A stretch of DNA of 64,000 nucleotides from Variovorax sp. KK3 (GTDB lineage: Bacteria; Pseudomonadota; Gammaproteobacteria; Burkholderiales; Burkholderiaceae_C): positions 34,146 to 98,145 of the forward strand of contig NZ_LYVO01000017.1 of the NCBI RefSeq assembly GCF_001984055.1, in the 5' to 3' direction. Each line of letters opens with the position of its first letter. Position 1 is the stretch's first letter. A model generated the notes under the pieces. That model was given only the letters and a program-made list of their open reading frames with translations. It searched no databases and was not told where the DNA came from. Positions 32,391 to 41,610 of the stretch are shown piece after piece. Position numbers and translations under genes: made by a program.

Positions 32391-34339
32391 TCGCCGCTCG
32401 ATTCAGCCGCCGCACCCGCCTTGCTATCGGGTTGATCGGTGTCGGCGCACTCGCCGCATGCGGCACTGCTGGGCGCATCTCGCAGGAGGGCGCGACGGTG
32501 CGCCAGCAAGCGTCGACGGTCAACCGCGGCACCCGCCAGGCGCCGCTTCCGGTCGACGATGCAACGGTCGGCACGCCGACCTTCGGCGACCACCGCGCCG
32601 CGCTGTCGCGCGAGATGCCCGTGGCCCGCCGTGCCTCGCGCGCCTGGATCGGTGCGCGCATGACGGCGGTCCAGAGTGACGAGGTGCTGCCGCCAATCTT
32701 CTCGGAGAACTTCAAGCTCAACTTCGACGATCGGGCGACCGCCGGCCGCGTGTCGATCGCGGTCATTGCGGAGCGCCTGAGCCGCCTCACCAATGTGCCG
32801 GTGCGCGTGAAGCAGGACGTCTATGCCCTGCCACCCGGCCAAGCGGGCCAGATGGGGGGCGCGCTGCCCGCCAGCAGCCAGGGCCCTGGTGTGGCGTTGG
32901 CACTCCTGCCCGGCGCGCCGTTGCCAGGCGGACCGCTTCCAGGCGCCCTCATCGCCGGCGGCTCGCCTCTCACGCCGCTGCCACCGGTCATGGCGCCATC
33001 GGCCCCGGGCGCCCCGTTGCCACCGCCACCGATGGCCGCGGCGCCCCTGCCCGGCATGTCAGCACTGCCGGGCGTGCCTGGACTGCCTGGATTGGCACCC
33101 GCGCCACAGAACCCGTTCCGGCAACCATTGACCGACGTGAGCTCGGTGGAGATGCGCTGGGACGGCTCGCTCTCCTCCTTCCTCGACCACGTCAGCGGCA
33201 GGCTCAATCTGAGCTGGTCGTACCGCGACGGCGTCGTCGTGATCGAGCGCTACATGACCGAGAGCTTTGAGTTCGCTGCGTTCGTCGGGACGCAGGATTT
33301 CAAGATGTCGCTGAGCGGCACGAACTCGGGCCAGTCCGGCGGCAACGGCACGGGCGGCAGCACAGGATCGACAACGACGTCGCTCGACGTCAACGAAGGC
33401 GGAAAGATCGCCGCGCTCGAGTCGTTGCGCAAGTCGATCGAGACCATGGTGGCGCCGACCGGCGGCAGCGTCGTCATGAGCGAGGGCTCGGGCCGCTTCA
33501 CGGTCACGACCACACGGGACGTCATGAGCCGCGTGCGCGAGATCCTCAGGCATGAGGACGCCGTGATGCTGCGCCAGGCGCACATCCAGTTCGACGTCTA
33601 CAGCGTGACCGTCAACGACAACGATGAGCGTGGCGTCGACTGGAACATCGTGTTCCAGAACCTCACGCGAACCTGGGGCGCATCGATCAAGTCGCCGGCG
33701 ACGCTGACTGGCGCGCTCGGCGGCAGCATGGGCTACAACATCCTCGCTCCGGCCGAGGGCGCGGCACCGGTCAGCGGTACGCAGGCGCGCTTCGGCAACA
33801 GTTCGGCCGTCTTGACGCTGCTCAACCAAGTCAGCGATACGGCGCAATACCGGCCCGTCTCGCTGATCGCGATGAACCGCCAGTGGGCGCGCAAGACCAA
33901 CCTCAAGACCGATGGCTACCTCTCGGAGACCACACCGGCAACGGCGTCGTCGGTCGGCTCAGGCGCACCGGGCCTCAAGACGTCTTCCATCGTCACCGGC
34001 GACAAGTTCCTCGTCCAGCCCGCAATCCTCGACAGCGGCGCGATCCTGCTGAAATTCGGCATTTCGCTGACGGAACTGCTGAGCCTGTTCGACGTCACGG
34101 CGGGTTCGGGCTCGACCTTCCAAAAGGTGCAGACGCCCGTCACCTCGGGAACCGACGACCAGACGACCGTGCGACTGATGCCGGGCGAGGCCATGGTCGT
34201 GACCGGGCTCTCGCGACGCGTGTCCTCGGGCGACATGCGCACCCTTGCCGATGGCGTCCCAATTGGCGCGGGCGGCAGTCGCAAGCTCGGCTACAAGCGC
34301 GAGGATTTCCTGATCGTGGTCCGCGCGGTCCAGCTCTGA
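32387..34339 (+). CDS. pilN: PilN-type outer-membrane secretin lipoprotein
   Basis: A 650-residue lipoprotein (lipobox LAAC near residue 25) of the PilN family, which forms the outer-membrane ring for the type IVb thin pilus. After an N-terminal domain there is a Pro/Gly/Ala-rich insert (about residues 150-240). The secretin domain occupies the last 300 residues (MLRQAHIQFDVYSVTVNDND, later GEAMVVTGLSRRVSSGDM). The second ATG is preferred because AAGGA lies six bases before it. Confidence 0.92.
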   Translation: MIAARFSRRTRLAIGLIGVGALAACGTAGRISQEGATVRQQASTVNRGTRQAPLPVDDATVGTPTFGDHRAALSREMPVARRASRAWIGARMTAVQSDEVLPPIFSENFKLNFDDRATAGRVSIAVIAERLSRLTNVPVRVKQDVYALPPGQAGQMGGALPASSQGPGVALALLPGAPLPGGPLPGALIAGGSPLTPLPPVMAPSAPGAPLPPPPMAAAPLPGMSALPGVPGLPGLAPAPQNPFRQPLTDVSSVEMRWDGSLSSFLDHVSGRLNLSWSYRDGVVVIERYMTESFEFAAFVGTQDFKMSLSGTNSGQSGGNGTGGSTGSTTTSLDVNEGGKIAALESLRKSIETMVAPTGGSVVMSEGSGRFTVTTTRDVMSRVREILRHEDAVMLRQAHIQFDVYSVTVNDNDERGVDWNIVFQNLTRTWGASIKSPATLTGALGGSMGYNILAPAEGAAPVSGTQARFGNSSAVLTLLNQVSDTAQYRPVSLIAMNRQWARKTNLKTDGYLSETTPATASSVGSGAPGLKTSSIVTGDKFLVQPAILDSGAILLKFGISLTELLSLFDVTAGSGSTFQKVQTPVTSGTDDQTTVRLMPGEAMVVTGLSRRVSSGDMRTLADGVPIGAGGSRKLGYKREDFLIVVRAVQL

Positions 34340-34348
34340 GAGAGATCG

Positions 34349-35683
34349 ATGACACGTCACGTGTTTTTCGAGGCCGGCCAGGGCGGGTGCCTGATCGGCG
34401 GGCTCGATTGGCGCCTGCTGCCGACCGGTGGCTCCGTCGAAGCGCACCTGCGCGAGGGAGGCAGCGACCGCGGCGCGGGCTTCGCGGCGCTCGCCACCGC
34501 ATCCACGAGCGTCGAGATCAAGGTCAAGGGCAAGACCAGCCAGACCCGTCGCGTCTCCGCGGGCTACTACGCCTCCGCCGAGTCGACCCGACCACCGAAG
34601 GGCGCGCACTCGCTCGCCGCCGCTTTCGGACGGTGGGCGCACAGGCATCCGGAAGCCCTGTTGAACGTCAAGGTACGCGACGACCTGTATGCCGTGGTCG
34701 TCGTGATCGATGGGCTTCCCGTGCTGGACACGGTGGCGCCCACCGCCGATGAGGCGTACGACAAGACCGTCTCCTATCTTCAGGAGCGACCCGCGATCTC
34801 GGTCTTCTCGGACGACGACGAGAAGTATCCGCGGTCGCTGCTCGCGGTCGGCCTGCTCGACGAGATCGCCAGGGCAACCGGCAAAAGCACCGCGATCCGG
34901 GCGATTCCGCCCGACACCGTCAAGCTGCTGCTCGTGACCACGGTGGTCCTGGGCGCGATCGGTGGCTACTGGTACCACGGGCAGTGGAAGGCCGAGAAGG
35001 CCCGCCAGGAAGCACTCGCGCGTGCGCGTGAGCAAGACCCCGTGCCGAAGTACCTGAGCGCACTGGCTGCAGCTCGTCAGGAGGTCGGCGCCACGCGCGC
35101 TTCTTTAGAGGCCAGCGTTGCCGCGGCCCAGCGCATTCCCCTCGCACCAGACGGATGGGCGGCCCGGCGCATCGCCTGCGCCGTGCAGGTCGGCTGTGAG
35201 GCCGTGTTCGGCCGTACCACCGGTACCTACGCCGGCCTCAAGGCCGCGATCCCGTTCCTCGCGCTCAGCCCGGCATCGGATGTGAACCTCAACGACGCGC
35301 GCATGACGTGGAAGCCGGACCTCGCACCGGACCAACTCGACCCCGAGAACCGCCTGCCCGCCCTGGGCGCCTTCATCCAGGGCCCGGAAGCTTCCAAGCT
35401 CCAGAACTGGCTCGTCGCCGGGCTGACGATCCAGCTTGCGCCGCCGCAACTGTGGCCACAGGCGCCGGGCGTCCCCAGCACGTTCAAGCATCCGCAGGCC
35501 TTGGCCAACGGCAAGTTCGAGCTCAGCGCGATCGCCCTCCCCCAGCTCGCCGAAGCGCTGGCCGCTGCTCCGCAGAACGTCAAGTGGACGGGCTGGAGCA
35601 TCGAACTCGGCGACGAGAAGCAAGAACCCCTCGCGCGTGCGAAGGCGCGCCTGACCGGAACCTACTATGTCACCCAGTACTGA
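34349..35683 (+). CDS. pilO: PilO-like pilus assembly protein
   Basis: A 444-residue protein of the IncI-type PilO family. It has a cytoplasmic N-terminal domain of about 190 residues, one membrane helix (LLLVTTVVLGAIGGYWY) and a C-terminal periplasmic domain. The order after pilN and before pilP supports the name. It should link the cytoplasmic motor with the periplasmic part of the pilus machine. pilP starts 17 bases before its stop. Confidence 0.88.
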   Translation: MTRHVFFEAGQGGCLIGGLDWRLLPTGGSVEAHLREGGSDRGAGFAALATASTSVEIKVKGKTSQTRRVSAGYYASAESTRPPKGAHSLAAAFGRWAHRHPEALLNVKVRDDLYAVVVVIDGLPVLDTVAPTADEAYDKTVSYLQERPAISVFSDDDEKYPRSLLAVGLLDEIARATGKSTAIRAIPPDTVKLLLVTTVVLGAIGGYWYHGQWKAEKARQEALARAREQDPVPKYLSALAAARQEVGATRASLEASVAAAQRIPLAPDGWAARRIACAVQVGCEAVFGRTTGTYAGLKAAIPFLALSPASDVNLNDARMTWKPDLAPDQLDPENRLPALGAFIQGPEASKLQNWLVAGLTIQLAPPQLWPQAPGVPSTFKHPQALANGKFELSAIALPQLAEALAAAPQNVKWTGWSIELGDEKQEPLARAKARLTGTYYVTQY

Positions 35684-36179
35684 ACGAAAGATTACTGCCC
35701 GAAAAATCCTAACTGGCACTGCGGTGCTGGCCGCGATGCTCGTCGTCCTGTCCAGCCACGCTCAGTCCTTGAGTGACCTGGCGGACGCACAGCGCGTCAA
35801 GCAGCGCGCCGAGATCGCCAAGATCCGCAAGGAAGCGGCCGCGGCGGAAGCCGCAGAGGCGCCACCAGTGCTGAAGCCCATCAGCGCTTCTCCCGCGACG
35901 AGTGCCGCGGAGATGCGTGCAGCCGTCGAGCGGGCCAACGAAGCGGCTCGGCCGAAGATCGTGCTGCACGCGCTCTATGCCCGTGACAATGCCTGGGTCG
36001 CCGAAGTCGCAGAAGGGCAACGGCTCGGCTTGGCGCTGGTCGGGATGCAGTTCCATGGCCATCGCGTGGCGGCAGTGGAACGGCGTGGTCTGGTGCTGAC
36101 CCGGCCGTGCACCGCAAAGGATGTTCGCGAGAAGCGGCCCTGCGGGACACGTGTCCTGACCGTCGGGGAGGCCATCTGA
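35667..36179 (+). CDS. pilP: PilP-like pilus assembly protein
   Basis: A 170-residue exported protein: signal segment near residues 15-32, an Ala/Glu-rich helix (RVKQRAEIAKIRKEAAAAEA) and a small beta domain with two Cys (RPCTAKDVREKRPCGT) that could form a disulfide. It matches PilP of IncI plasmids in size, layout and gene order. It overlaps both pilO and pilQ. Confidence 0.88.
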   Translation: MSPSTERKITARKILTGTAVLAAMLVVLSSHAQSLSDLADAQRVKQRAEIAKIRKEAAAAEAAEAPPVLKPISASPATSAAEMRAAVERANEAARPKIVLHALYARDNAWVAEVAEGQRLGLALVGMQFHGHRVAAVERRGLVLTRPCTAKDVREKRPCGTRVLTVGEAI

Positions 36180-37969
36180 TGTGGTTCAGAAGGGATCCGG
36201 ATCGCTTCGAAGATCGCACAGCGTTCGCGCCGCCTCCGGTGCGCAACGGTGCTTCGAACCGCATCCTTGGAAGCACACAGCCGCTCGCTACCGCGTCCGA
36301 GCTGCCCCTTGATCGCTTGGTAGCTGTCGAAACCCCCGGTGGTGCGGGATCGCATATCCGGACCTACGCCGACGTGCCCCGATTCGTTCGCGTGTTGAGC
36401 AGCGGCGCCCGGCCAGTCGTGTCCCTGACAAAAGATGAGCAGTTGCGCGTCGCAGTGGTCGAGCTGCCGGGCCGCGCCGCCATGGTCCTGCACACCGGGA
36501 TCGACGGCGCTCAGCTCGAATCGATCAAGGGGCGGCTGCGCGCCGAGGGCTTCAGCCTTCGCGTGTCGACCGGTGAGGCCCATGTCGTGGCTGCCATCTA
36601 CCAGGGCGTTGGTGATCACCAGGAAAGCAATGGGTCCGCGCGTAGCGCCAACCAGTACCAGGAGGCGATCGGCACATGGATCCAGTACGCGCTCGACAAC
36701 CGAGCCACCGACGTCCATCTCGAAACGAGGGGATCGAGCGGGACCGTCAAGTTCCGGATCGACGGTGAAGTCGAGGAGATGCGCGCCGAGAATGCCGGCG
36801 CCTACACGGGCGCCTTTCTTGAGAAGTGCATGTCGTCGCTCTTCAACAACGACCAGCAGACGAAGTCCGGCTCCGATTCCTTGTTCGACAAGGAGAAGTA
36901 CCTCTACTGCATGGTTCCGTACTCGGGGCGCGGCCAGAGCCTGAAGCTCCGGTACCAATCCCTCCGAGGCAACGAGGGCCCGAAGACCGTCTTGCGGCTG
37001 CTGCACGTCGACGAGACCCAGCCGACCAAGAGCTTCGAGGAGCTGGGCTACTCGGCCTCGCACGTGGCCTTGTGGAAGCAGGCGATGGACACGCCCTCGG
37101 GCCTGGTCCTGATCGCCGGCGTCACGGGCTCGGGCAAGTCGACGTCCCAGAAGTCCTTCATCGAGCTCAATCCGCATACGCCGCACAGCGCGGTCTATAC
37201 GATCGAGGATCCTGTGGAGTACCCGATCCGCGGTGCACATCAGATTCCGATCCAGCGCGACCTGTCGAACCCCGAGGAGTCGGCCAAGCGGTATTCAGAG
37301 ACGATTGCGGCGCTCATGCGGGCGGACCCGGACATCGTGATGCTCGGCGAGATCCGCGACCGCTTCAGCAGCAACGCGGCGCAGCAGCTGGCCGAGACGG
37401 GCCACATGGGCCTCGGCACCGTGCACGCGCACCTGCTGTCAGGCATCGTGCCGCGACTCGTCAACGACGAGATCGGCATGAGCCGGGAGATTCTTGCGGC
37501 GCCGAACATGACGACGCTACTGGCCTACCAGGCGCTGGTGCCGAAGCTGTGCCCGCACTGCGCGATGGAGACGGCCGAGGCAATCACGCGATACGAAGAC
37601 ATTGCCGCGATCGCCTCGCACATCGGCACATTGTCACTCGACGTCGAACCGATGCGCTGGAAGCGGATCGGCGGCTGCAGTCATTGCAATGAGCGCGGCA
37701 CGGTGGGCTTGACCGTTGCGGCCGAGATGCTGATGCCTGACGAAGACTGGTTGCGAGCGATCCGCGAAGGCCGGGATACCGATGCCGTAGAGATCTACCG
37801 GACTAGCTCCAACCGAAACCTGAACAGCCCGGACATGACCGGCAAGACCGTGTTCGAGCACACCTTGCACAAGGCGCTGCAGGGCCAGGTCGATGCGCGT
37901 CAGTGCTCCCGCTTCGAAGCCTGGCATCGCTACATGGGCCGCGCGACCAGTGCCAAGCGCAAGGGATGA
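36179..37969 (+). CDS. pilQ: PilQ-type GspE/PilB family ATPase
   Basis: A 596-residue secretion ATPase for thin-pilus extension. Walker A is GVTGSGKSTS near residue 315, followed by the Asp box and the Walker B region DPDIVMLGEIRD and a His box. A Cys pair-pair motif (CPHC near residue 460, CSHC near 500) resembles the zinc site of GspE/PilB. The TGATG overlap with pilP implies coupling. Confidence 0.93.
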   Translation: MWFRRDPDRFEDRTAFAPPPVRNGASNRILGSTQPLATASELPLDRLVAVETPGGAGSHIRTYADVPRFVRVLSSGARPVVSLTKDEQLRVAVVELPGRAAMVLHTGIDGAQLESIKGRLRAEGFSLRVSTGEAHVVAAIYQGVGDHQESNGSARSANQYQEAIGTWIQYALDNRATDVHLETRGSSGTVKFRIDGEVEEMRAENAGAYTGAFLEKCMSSLFNNDQQTKSGSDSLFDKEKYLYCMVPYSGRGQSLKLRYQSLRGNEGPKTVLRLLHVDETQPTKSFEELGYSASHVALWKQAMDTPSGLVLIAGVTGSGKSTSQKSFIELNPHTPHSAVYTIEDPVEYPIRGAHQIPIQRDLSNPEESAKRYSETIAALMRADPDIVMLGEIRDRFSSNAAQQLAETGHMGLGTVHAHLLSGIVPRLVNDEIGMSREILAAPNMTTLLAYQALVPKLCPHCAMETAEAITRYEDIAAIASHIGTLSLDVEPMRWKRIGGCSHCNERGTVGLTVAAEMLMPDEDWLRAIREGRDTDAVEIYRTSSNRNLNSPDMTGKTVFEHTLHKALQGQVDARQCSRFEAWHRYMGRATSAKRKG

Positions 37970-37976
37970 CGGTCGC

Positions 37977-39086
37977 ATGCTCCTTAACCGCTTTCTGTTC
38001 AAGCTTGTTTGCCTGCTGTGGTCCTTTGACCGAGCGCACTTCTACCGGGATCTTGCCGATGCGCTCGCGCGCAAGGTCGGCATCCGGGATTTCCTCGAGC
38101 GGGCTGCGTCGAACGCGCGCATCCTCGACGATGGCACCTCGCTGCGCATGATCCAGGCGATGTCGGCGCGCCTAGCCGGCGGCCAGGGTCACCTGCTCTC
38201 GGAACTCGTCCAAGGCATCGCGCCTGCAGCCGACCAGTTGCTGCTCCAGGCCGTCGACGACGCCGGTGCAGACAAAGCCGAGGCCCTGACGATGTGCGCG
38301 TCGGCCGTCGAGTTCCAGCAGCGTGCGCTCAAAGTCATGGCCTACCAGCTACTGGTGCCGGTCGTGGCGATCCCGATTGTGGGCGCGTTGTGCTTCATCA
38401 CCTCGCAGATCATCAGCGGCATCGCCGCGTCAGGCACGCCCGACAGCATCTGGACCGGCTACAACGGCCTCGTGCGTTGGCTCGCAGATTCGATCAATGA
38501 CTATGCCGCAGCCATCGGCGTCGCAACGGCGATCGCCGTCGCTGCCACGGTCTACTGGCTACCGCGCTGGACCGGTAGCCTGCGCCTGAAGATCGAATCG
38601 TGGCCGGGCCTGAGCCTTTACCGCGACTACAACGCGGCCGTGGTGCTCAGCGCGCTGGCCATGATGATCCGATCCGGAAAGACGATGCGCGAGGCACTCG
38701 AAGCGCTGCGCGCCGCGTCCCGCCCGTGGCTGCGCTGGCACCTGAACCGGATCATCACCTCGCTCGAGGACAACCCGACCGAATACATCACGGCATTCGG
38801 GCGCGGCCTGATGCCGCCGGCCGTGCGTGCGCGCCTGGCCAGCCTGCTGGACTCGGCCAAGAGCTTCGCCGACGCGCTCGTGGTGCTCGGCACGACCGAG
38901 ATCGATCGGCTCGAGAAGCGGGTGTACCTGTCCGCCTCGACAGTGAACTGGACCTTGACCGGCTTCTTTGTGGCGATCGCCGTGGTCCTGTCCATCGGGA
39001 CGATGACGATTGCCAGTGCGCTGTCGCGCGAAGGCGACCCCTCGGCCAAGCTGATGCAGCGCGCTCAACAGCAGCAGGCGCAGTAG
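37977..39086 (+). CDS. pilR: PilR-type GspF inner-membrane platform protein
   Basis: A 369-residue protein of the type II secretion F family with two cytoplasmic helical domains and three membrane segments (near residues 120-150, 175-200 and 325-350). It serves as the inner-membrane platform on which the ATPase PilQ drives pilin assembly. It follows pilQ by seven bases. The start is the first ATG with a weak site. Confidence 0.9.
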   Translation: MLLNRFLFKLVCLLWSFDRAHFYRDLADALARKVGIRDFLERAASNARILDDGTSLRMIQAMSARLAGGQGHLLSELVQGIAPAADQLLLQAVDDAGADKAEALTMCASAVEFQQRALKVMAYQLLVPVVAIPIVGALCFITSQIISGIAASGTPDSIWTGYNGLVRWLADSINDYAAAIGVATAIAVAATVYWLPRWTGSLRLKIESWPGLSLYRDYNAAVVLSALAMMIRSGKTMREALEALRAASRPWLRWHLNRIITSLEDNPTEYITAFGRGLMPPAVRARLASLLDSAKSFADALVVLGTTEIDRLEKRVYLSASTVNWTLTGFFVAIAVVLSIGTMTIASALSREGDPSAKLMQRAQQQQAQ

Positions 39087-39155
39087 CTCTCATTCCGTCT
39101 CTCCCGCCCTTCGCGGTTCCCTTTTTTCTTCGCAACCCTCCTTGGAGATCCGACG

Positions 39156-39782
39156 TTGCCTTCAAAGCACATCCATTCCGTTCGTTCGTTCCGTCATTCG
39201 CACTGTCATTCGCACTGTCATTCGCACTGTCGTTCGCACTTTCATTCGCGCTTGTTCCGCCAACGCGGCGTCAGCATCATCTCGGTGCTGTTGGGTCTCG
39301 TCATTGCGGCAGCTGTCACCGCCGTCGTCTACAACCAGTACACGGACTCGACGCGCAAGGCCCGGATTGAGGCCGGGCAGGCCGAGATCTCGACCATGAT
39401 CGCCGGCGCCCAGAAGCTGTACGGCAACGCCAACCAGTACGGCGCGGTCACGACGGCCATCGCCGTGCAGTCGGGCGTCGTTCCAGCCCGGCTGCGCATC
39501 TCGGGCACGAACACGGCACAGAACCGCTATAACGGCGCCGTCACCTTCACGCCGGCCACGATCACCTCGGCCAATGATTCGCTGGTCGTCGGCTACGGCA
39601 ACGTTCAGCGCGAAGACTGCCAGGACCTGGTGCTTGGCAGCAACGAGATCACGCGCCGGATCGCGGTCGGAGCGACGGTCGTGAAGGCAGCGGACGTGCC
39701 GGTTGATATTGCGGCACTGGCCAACGCCTGCGATGCCAACCCGGTCAGCGACATCAACTTCACCTTCGGCCGCGGGCAGTGA
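39156..39782 (+). CDS. pilS: PilS-type major prepilin with His/Cys-rich leader
   Basis: A 208-residue type IV prepilin. The start is a TTG with GGAG eight bases upstream. A leader of about 38 residues ends FRQRG, followed by the hydrophobic pilin helix VSIISVLLGLVIAAAVTAVV. Residue 5 of the mature protein is Ser rather than the usual Glu. The leader contains (HSHC)n repeats encoded by tandem 12-bp DNA repeats. The mature protein has two Cys near the C-terminus (DCQDLV and NACDANP) that fit the pilin disulfide loop. No PilU-like prepilin peptidase is in the window. It overlaps pilV. Confidence 0.87.
   Translation: MPSKHIHSVRSFRHSHCHSHCHSHCRSHFHSRLFRQRGVSIISVLLGLVIAAAVTAVVYNQYTDSTRKARIEAGQAEISTMIAGAQKLYGNANQYGAVTTAIAVQSGVVPARLRISGTNTAQNRYNGAVTFTPATITSANDSLVVGYGNVQREDCQDLVLGSNEITRRIAVGATVVKAADVPVDIAALANACDANPVSDINFTFGRGQ
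39182..39250 (+). repeat. tandem 12-bp repeats in the pilS leader
   Basis: The unit CATTCGCACTGT occurs about four times in a row with small changes, in frame, and encodes HSHC repeats. Number variation by slippage would change the leader by four residues per unit without shifting the frame. Bases just before it (TTCGTTCGTTCC) are repetitive too. Confidence 0.75.
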
Positions 39783-41512
39783 GACACGCTGCGCGAACGG
39801 CTTCCAGCATGAACAGTGCTGCTCGCATGCCCGTTGGCCGCTCGCGCCAGTCGGGCGTCACCCTTCTTTCGGTGATGCTCGCGCTCGTGGTCAGCGCCAT
39901 CATCGCGGCGGGTCAGATTCAGGCCCAGCAGCTGAATCAGAAGCTGACGGCCGGACGCCTGCAGGGCGACGTCCTGAGCCTGATGAAGGACGCGGCGAAC
40001 AACTATGCGATGGAGTCCTACCCGGCACTGCAACTGGACCAGCCCGTCACCAAGGCCGCGGTCACGCTCGCGCCGGGGGCGGCCAACGGCCAGGCCATGG
40101 CTCCGACCATTGCGAACCTGATCGCGATGGGCTATCTGCCGGCCGGCACGAACGGTACTTCGCAGCTGAACAACGGCGTCTATCGCGTGGCGCTGCAGAA
40201 GGTTCCTGCCGGGTGCGCCGGTGCGGCCTGCAACATCACGGGCGTGGTGTACATCGACCAGCCCATCCGGCAGCCAGGCTCCGCGGACATGGCCGGCGTG
40301 GAAATCGGCGCGCTGATCGACAAGGTCGGCGGCGACGTCATGGTGGCGCTCAACACCAACCCCGGTACCCTGATCAGCATCAACGGTGTGACCTTGGCCA
40401 ACCCGCTCGGGCCGATGCAGGGTGTGGTTGGCGCTCGCGTGGGCTTCGGCGCCAGCGGCTTCGGACGCTTCCTGGTCCTTAACGATCCCCGGGATCCGAA
40501 TTTCCAGGGGCACCTGACGACCCTCGGCAACCTCACGATCGGCGGCAGTTCGACCTTCGCCGGGCCCATGACGGTGAACAACACGGTCACCACGTCCGGC
40601 GAGGTCAACGTCAACAACTGCGTCCGGCTTCAGGGAGACGGCCGTGGCGGCTTCAACTGCCTCGATCCGACCGACCTACCAAGCGGCTACGCGGGTGGCG
40701 TACGCGCTATCGACGTGGTCGCGAGTGGCAATGTGCTCGCATCAGATGCGCCGGCGGGCTTCACCGGAAACAACGGCAACTTCGCGCTGATGTCGCGCGG
40801 CGGCGCCGGGGTCGAAGCCATGGTCAGAACGTCGGGCCAGGTTGCGGGTAACCGCCTGGTCCCGACCGGTGCCTACGCACCCGGCGCAGCCTGCTCCGAG
40901 TCGGGTGCGCTCGCTCGCTCGAGTGCTGTGACGTCTGGCGGCGTGCTGGTGGTGTGCTCCGGTTCGGTCTGGACGCCACTGAGTACCGTGGCCGTCGCCG
41001 GCGCCACCTGTCCGGTCAACGGCCAGGGCGCCCTCGATACCTCAGGGCGGCAGCTGTACTGCTTCAACAACACCTGGATCTACATGAACGACCTGGTGCC
41101 GCCGGCTATCGTAGGCGCGGCGTGCGCGACGCCCGGCGCATTGGGGTACAACCTGGTAGGTGCCGGCGCGGGAACGACGGCGCTCGTCTGCCGCGTCAAT
41201 CCCACGGGCGGACCGGCGCGCTGGTTTCGGATCCAGGACATCACGAGCGGGATGGTATTCATCAACGCGTATGAGGTGCAGCACGGATCGGTGGTGGCGA
41301 AGCCGACGTGCGCCGTCGCAGCGGGCCAGACCGCCGTACCTCTGCCCTACCTGATCGGCAAGGTGGAGTCGTCTTCGGACGGCGGCTTCAGCCGCTTCAC
41401 AGTCGACAACGGCTCGAGCTGGACCGTGCAGCTGACCAATGGCGCAGGCGGAGCTCTCTCTGCGACCCCAGCGGCCAGCGCCATCCTGTACGTGTACTGC
41501 AACTACGTATGA
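39779..41512 (+). CDS. pilV: PilV-type minor pilin/adhesin
   Basis: A 577-residue protein with a type IV prepilin-like leader (SRQSG, then VTLLSVMLALVVSAIIAAGQ) and a long C-terminal part of Gly/Ser/Asn-rich beta repeats with several Cys. IncI PilV is the tip adhesin that selects recipient cells, with C-termini switched by a shufflon. No shufflon repeats or inverted partial genes are seen after this gene, so its C-terminus appears fixed. GTG start overlaps the pilS stop. Confidence 0.88.
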   Translation: MRHAARTASSMNSAARMPVGRSRQSGVTLLSVMLALVVSAIIAAGQIQAQQLNQKLTAGRLQGDVLSLMKDAANNYAMESYPALQLDQPVTKAAVTLAPGAANGQAMAPTIANLIAMGYLPAGTNGTSQLNNGVYRVALQKVPAGCAGAACNITGVVYIDQPIRQPGSADMAGVEIGALIDKVGGDVMVALNTNPGTLISINGVTLANPLGPMQGVVGARVGFGASGFGRFLVLNDPRDPNFQGHLTTLGNLTIGGSSTFAGPMTVNNTVTTSGEVNVNNCVRLQGDGRGGFNCLDPTDLPSGYAGGVRAIDVVASGNVLASDAPAGFTGNNGNFALMSRGGAGVEAMVRTSGQVAGNRLVPTGAYAPGAACSESGALARSSAVTSGGVLVVCSGSVWTPLSTVAVAGATCPVNGQGALDTSGRQLYCFNNTWIYMNDLVPPAIVGAACATPGALGYNLVGAGAGTTALVCRVNPTGGPARWFRIQDITSGMVFINAYEVQHGSVVAKPTCAVAAGQTAVPLPYLIGKVESSSDGGFSRFTVDNGSSWTVQLTNGAGGALSATPAASAILYVYCNYV

Positions 41513-41538
41513 CGTCCGAACAGCAGCACAACTTGATA

Positions 41539-41562
41539 GTTGCTATAACAGTTGCTATCCAG
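41539..41562. promoter_or_regulatory. two tandem 12-bp operator units
   Basis: GTTGCTATAACA and GTTGCTATCCAG lie in tandem. The first is identical to a unit before virB2, with TATAAC as a possible -10 box, 49 bases before the next gene. Flanking bases partly extend the pattern. Confidence 0.68.
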
Positions 41563-41610
41563 GATATATTCCGGCTGTCGCTCGAAGTTCATCTACGAAG
41601 GAAAAGAGGA

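Noticed and set aside
39182..39250. Possible CRISPR-like array at the start of pilS
   Set aside because: The 12-bp units are contiguous without spacers and encode an in-frame HSHC run.
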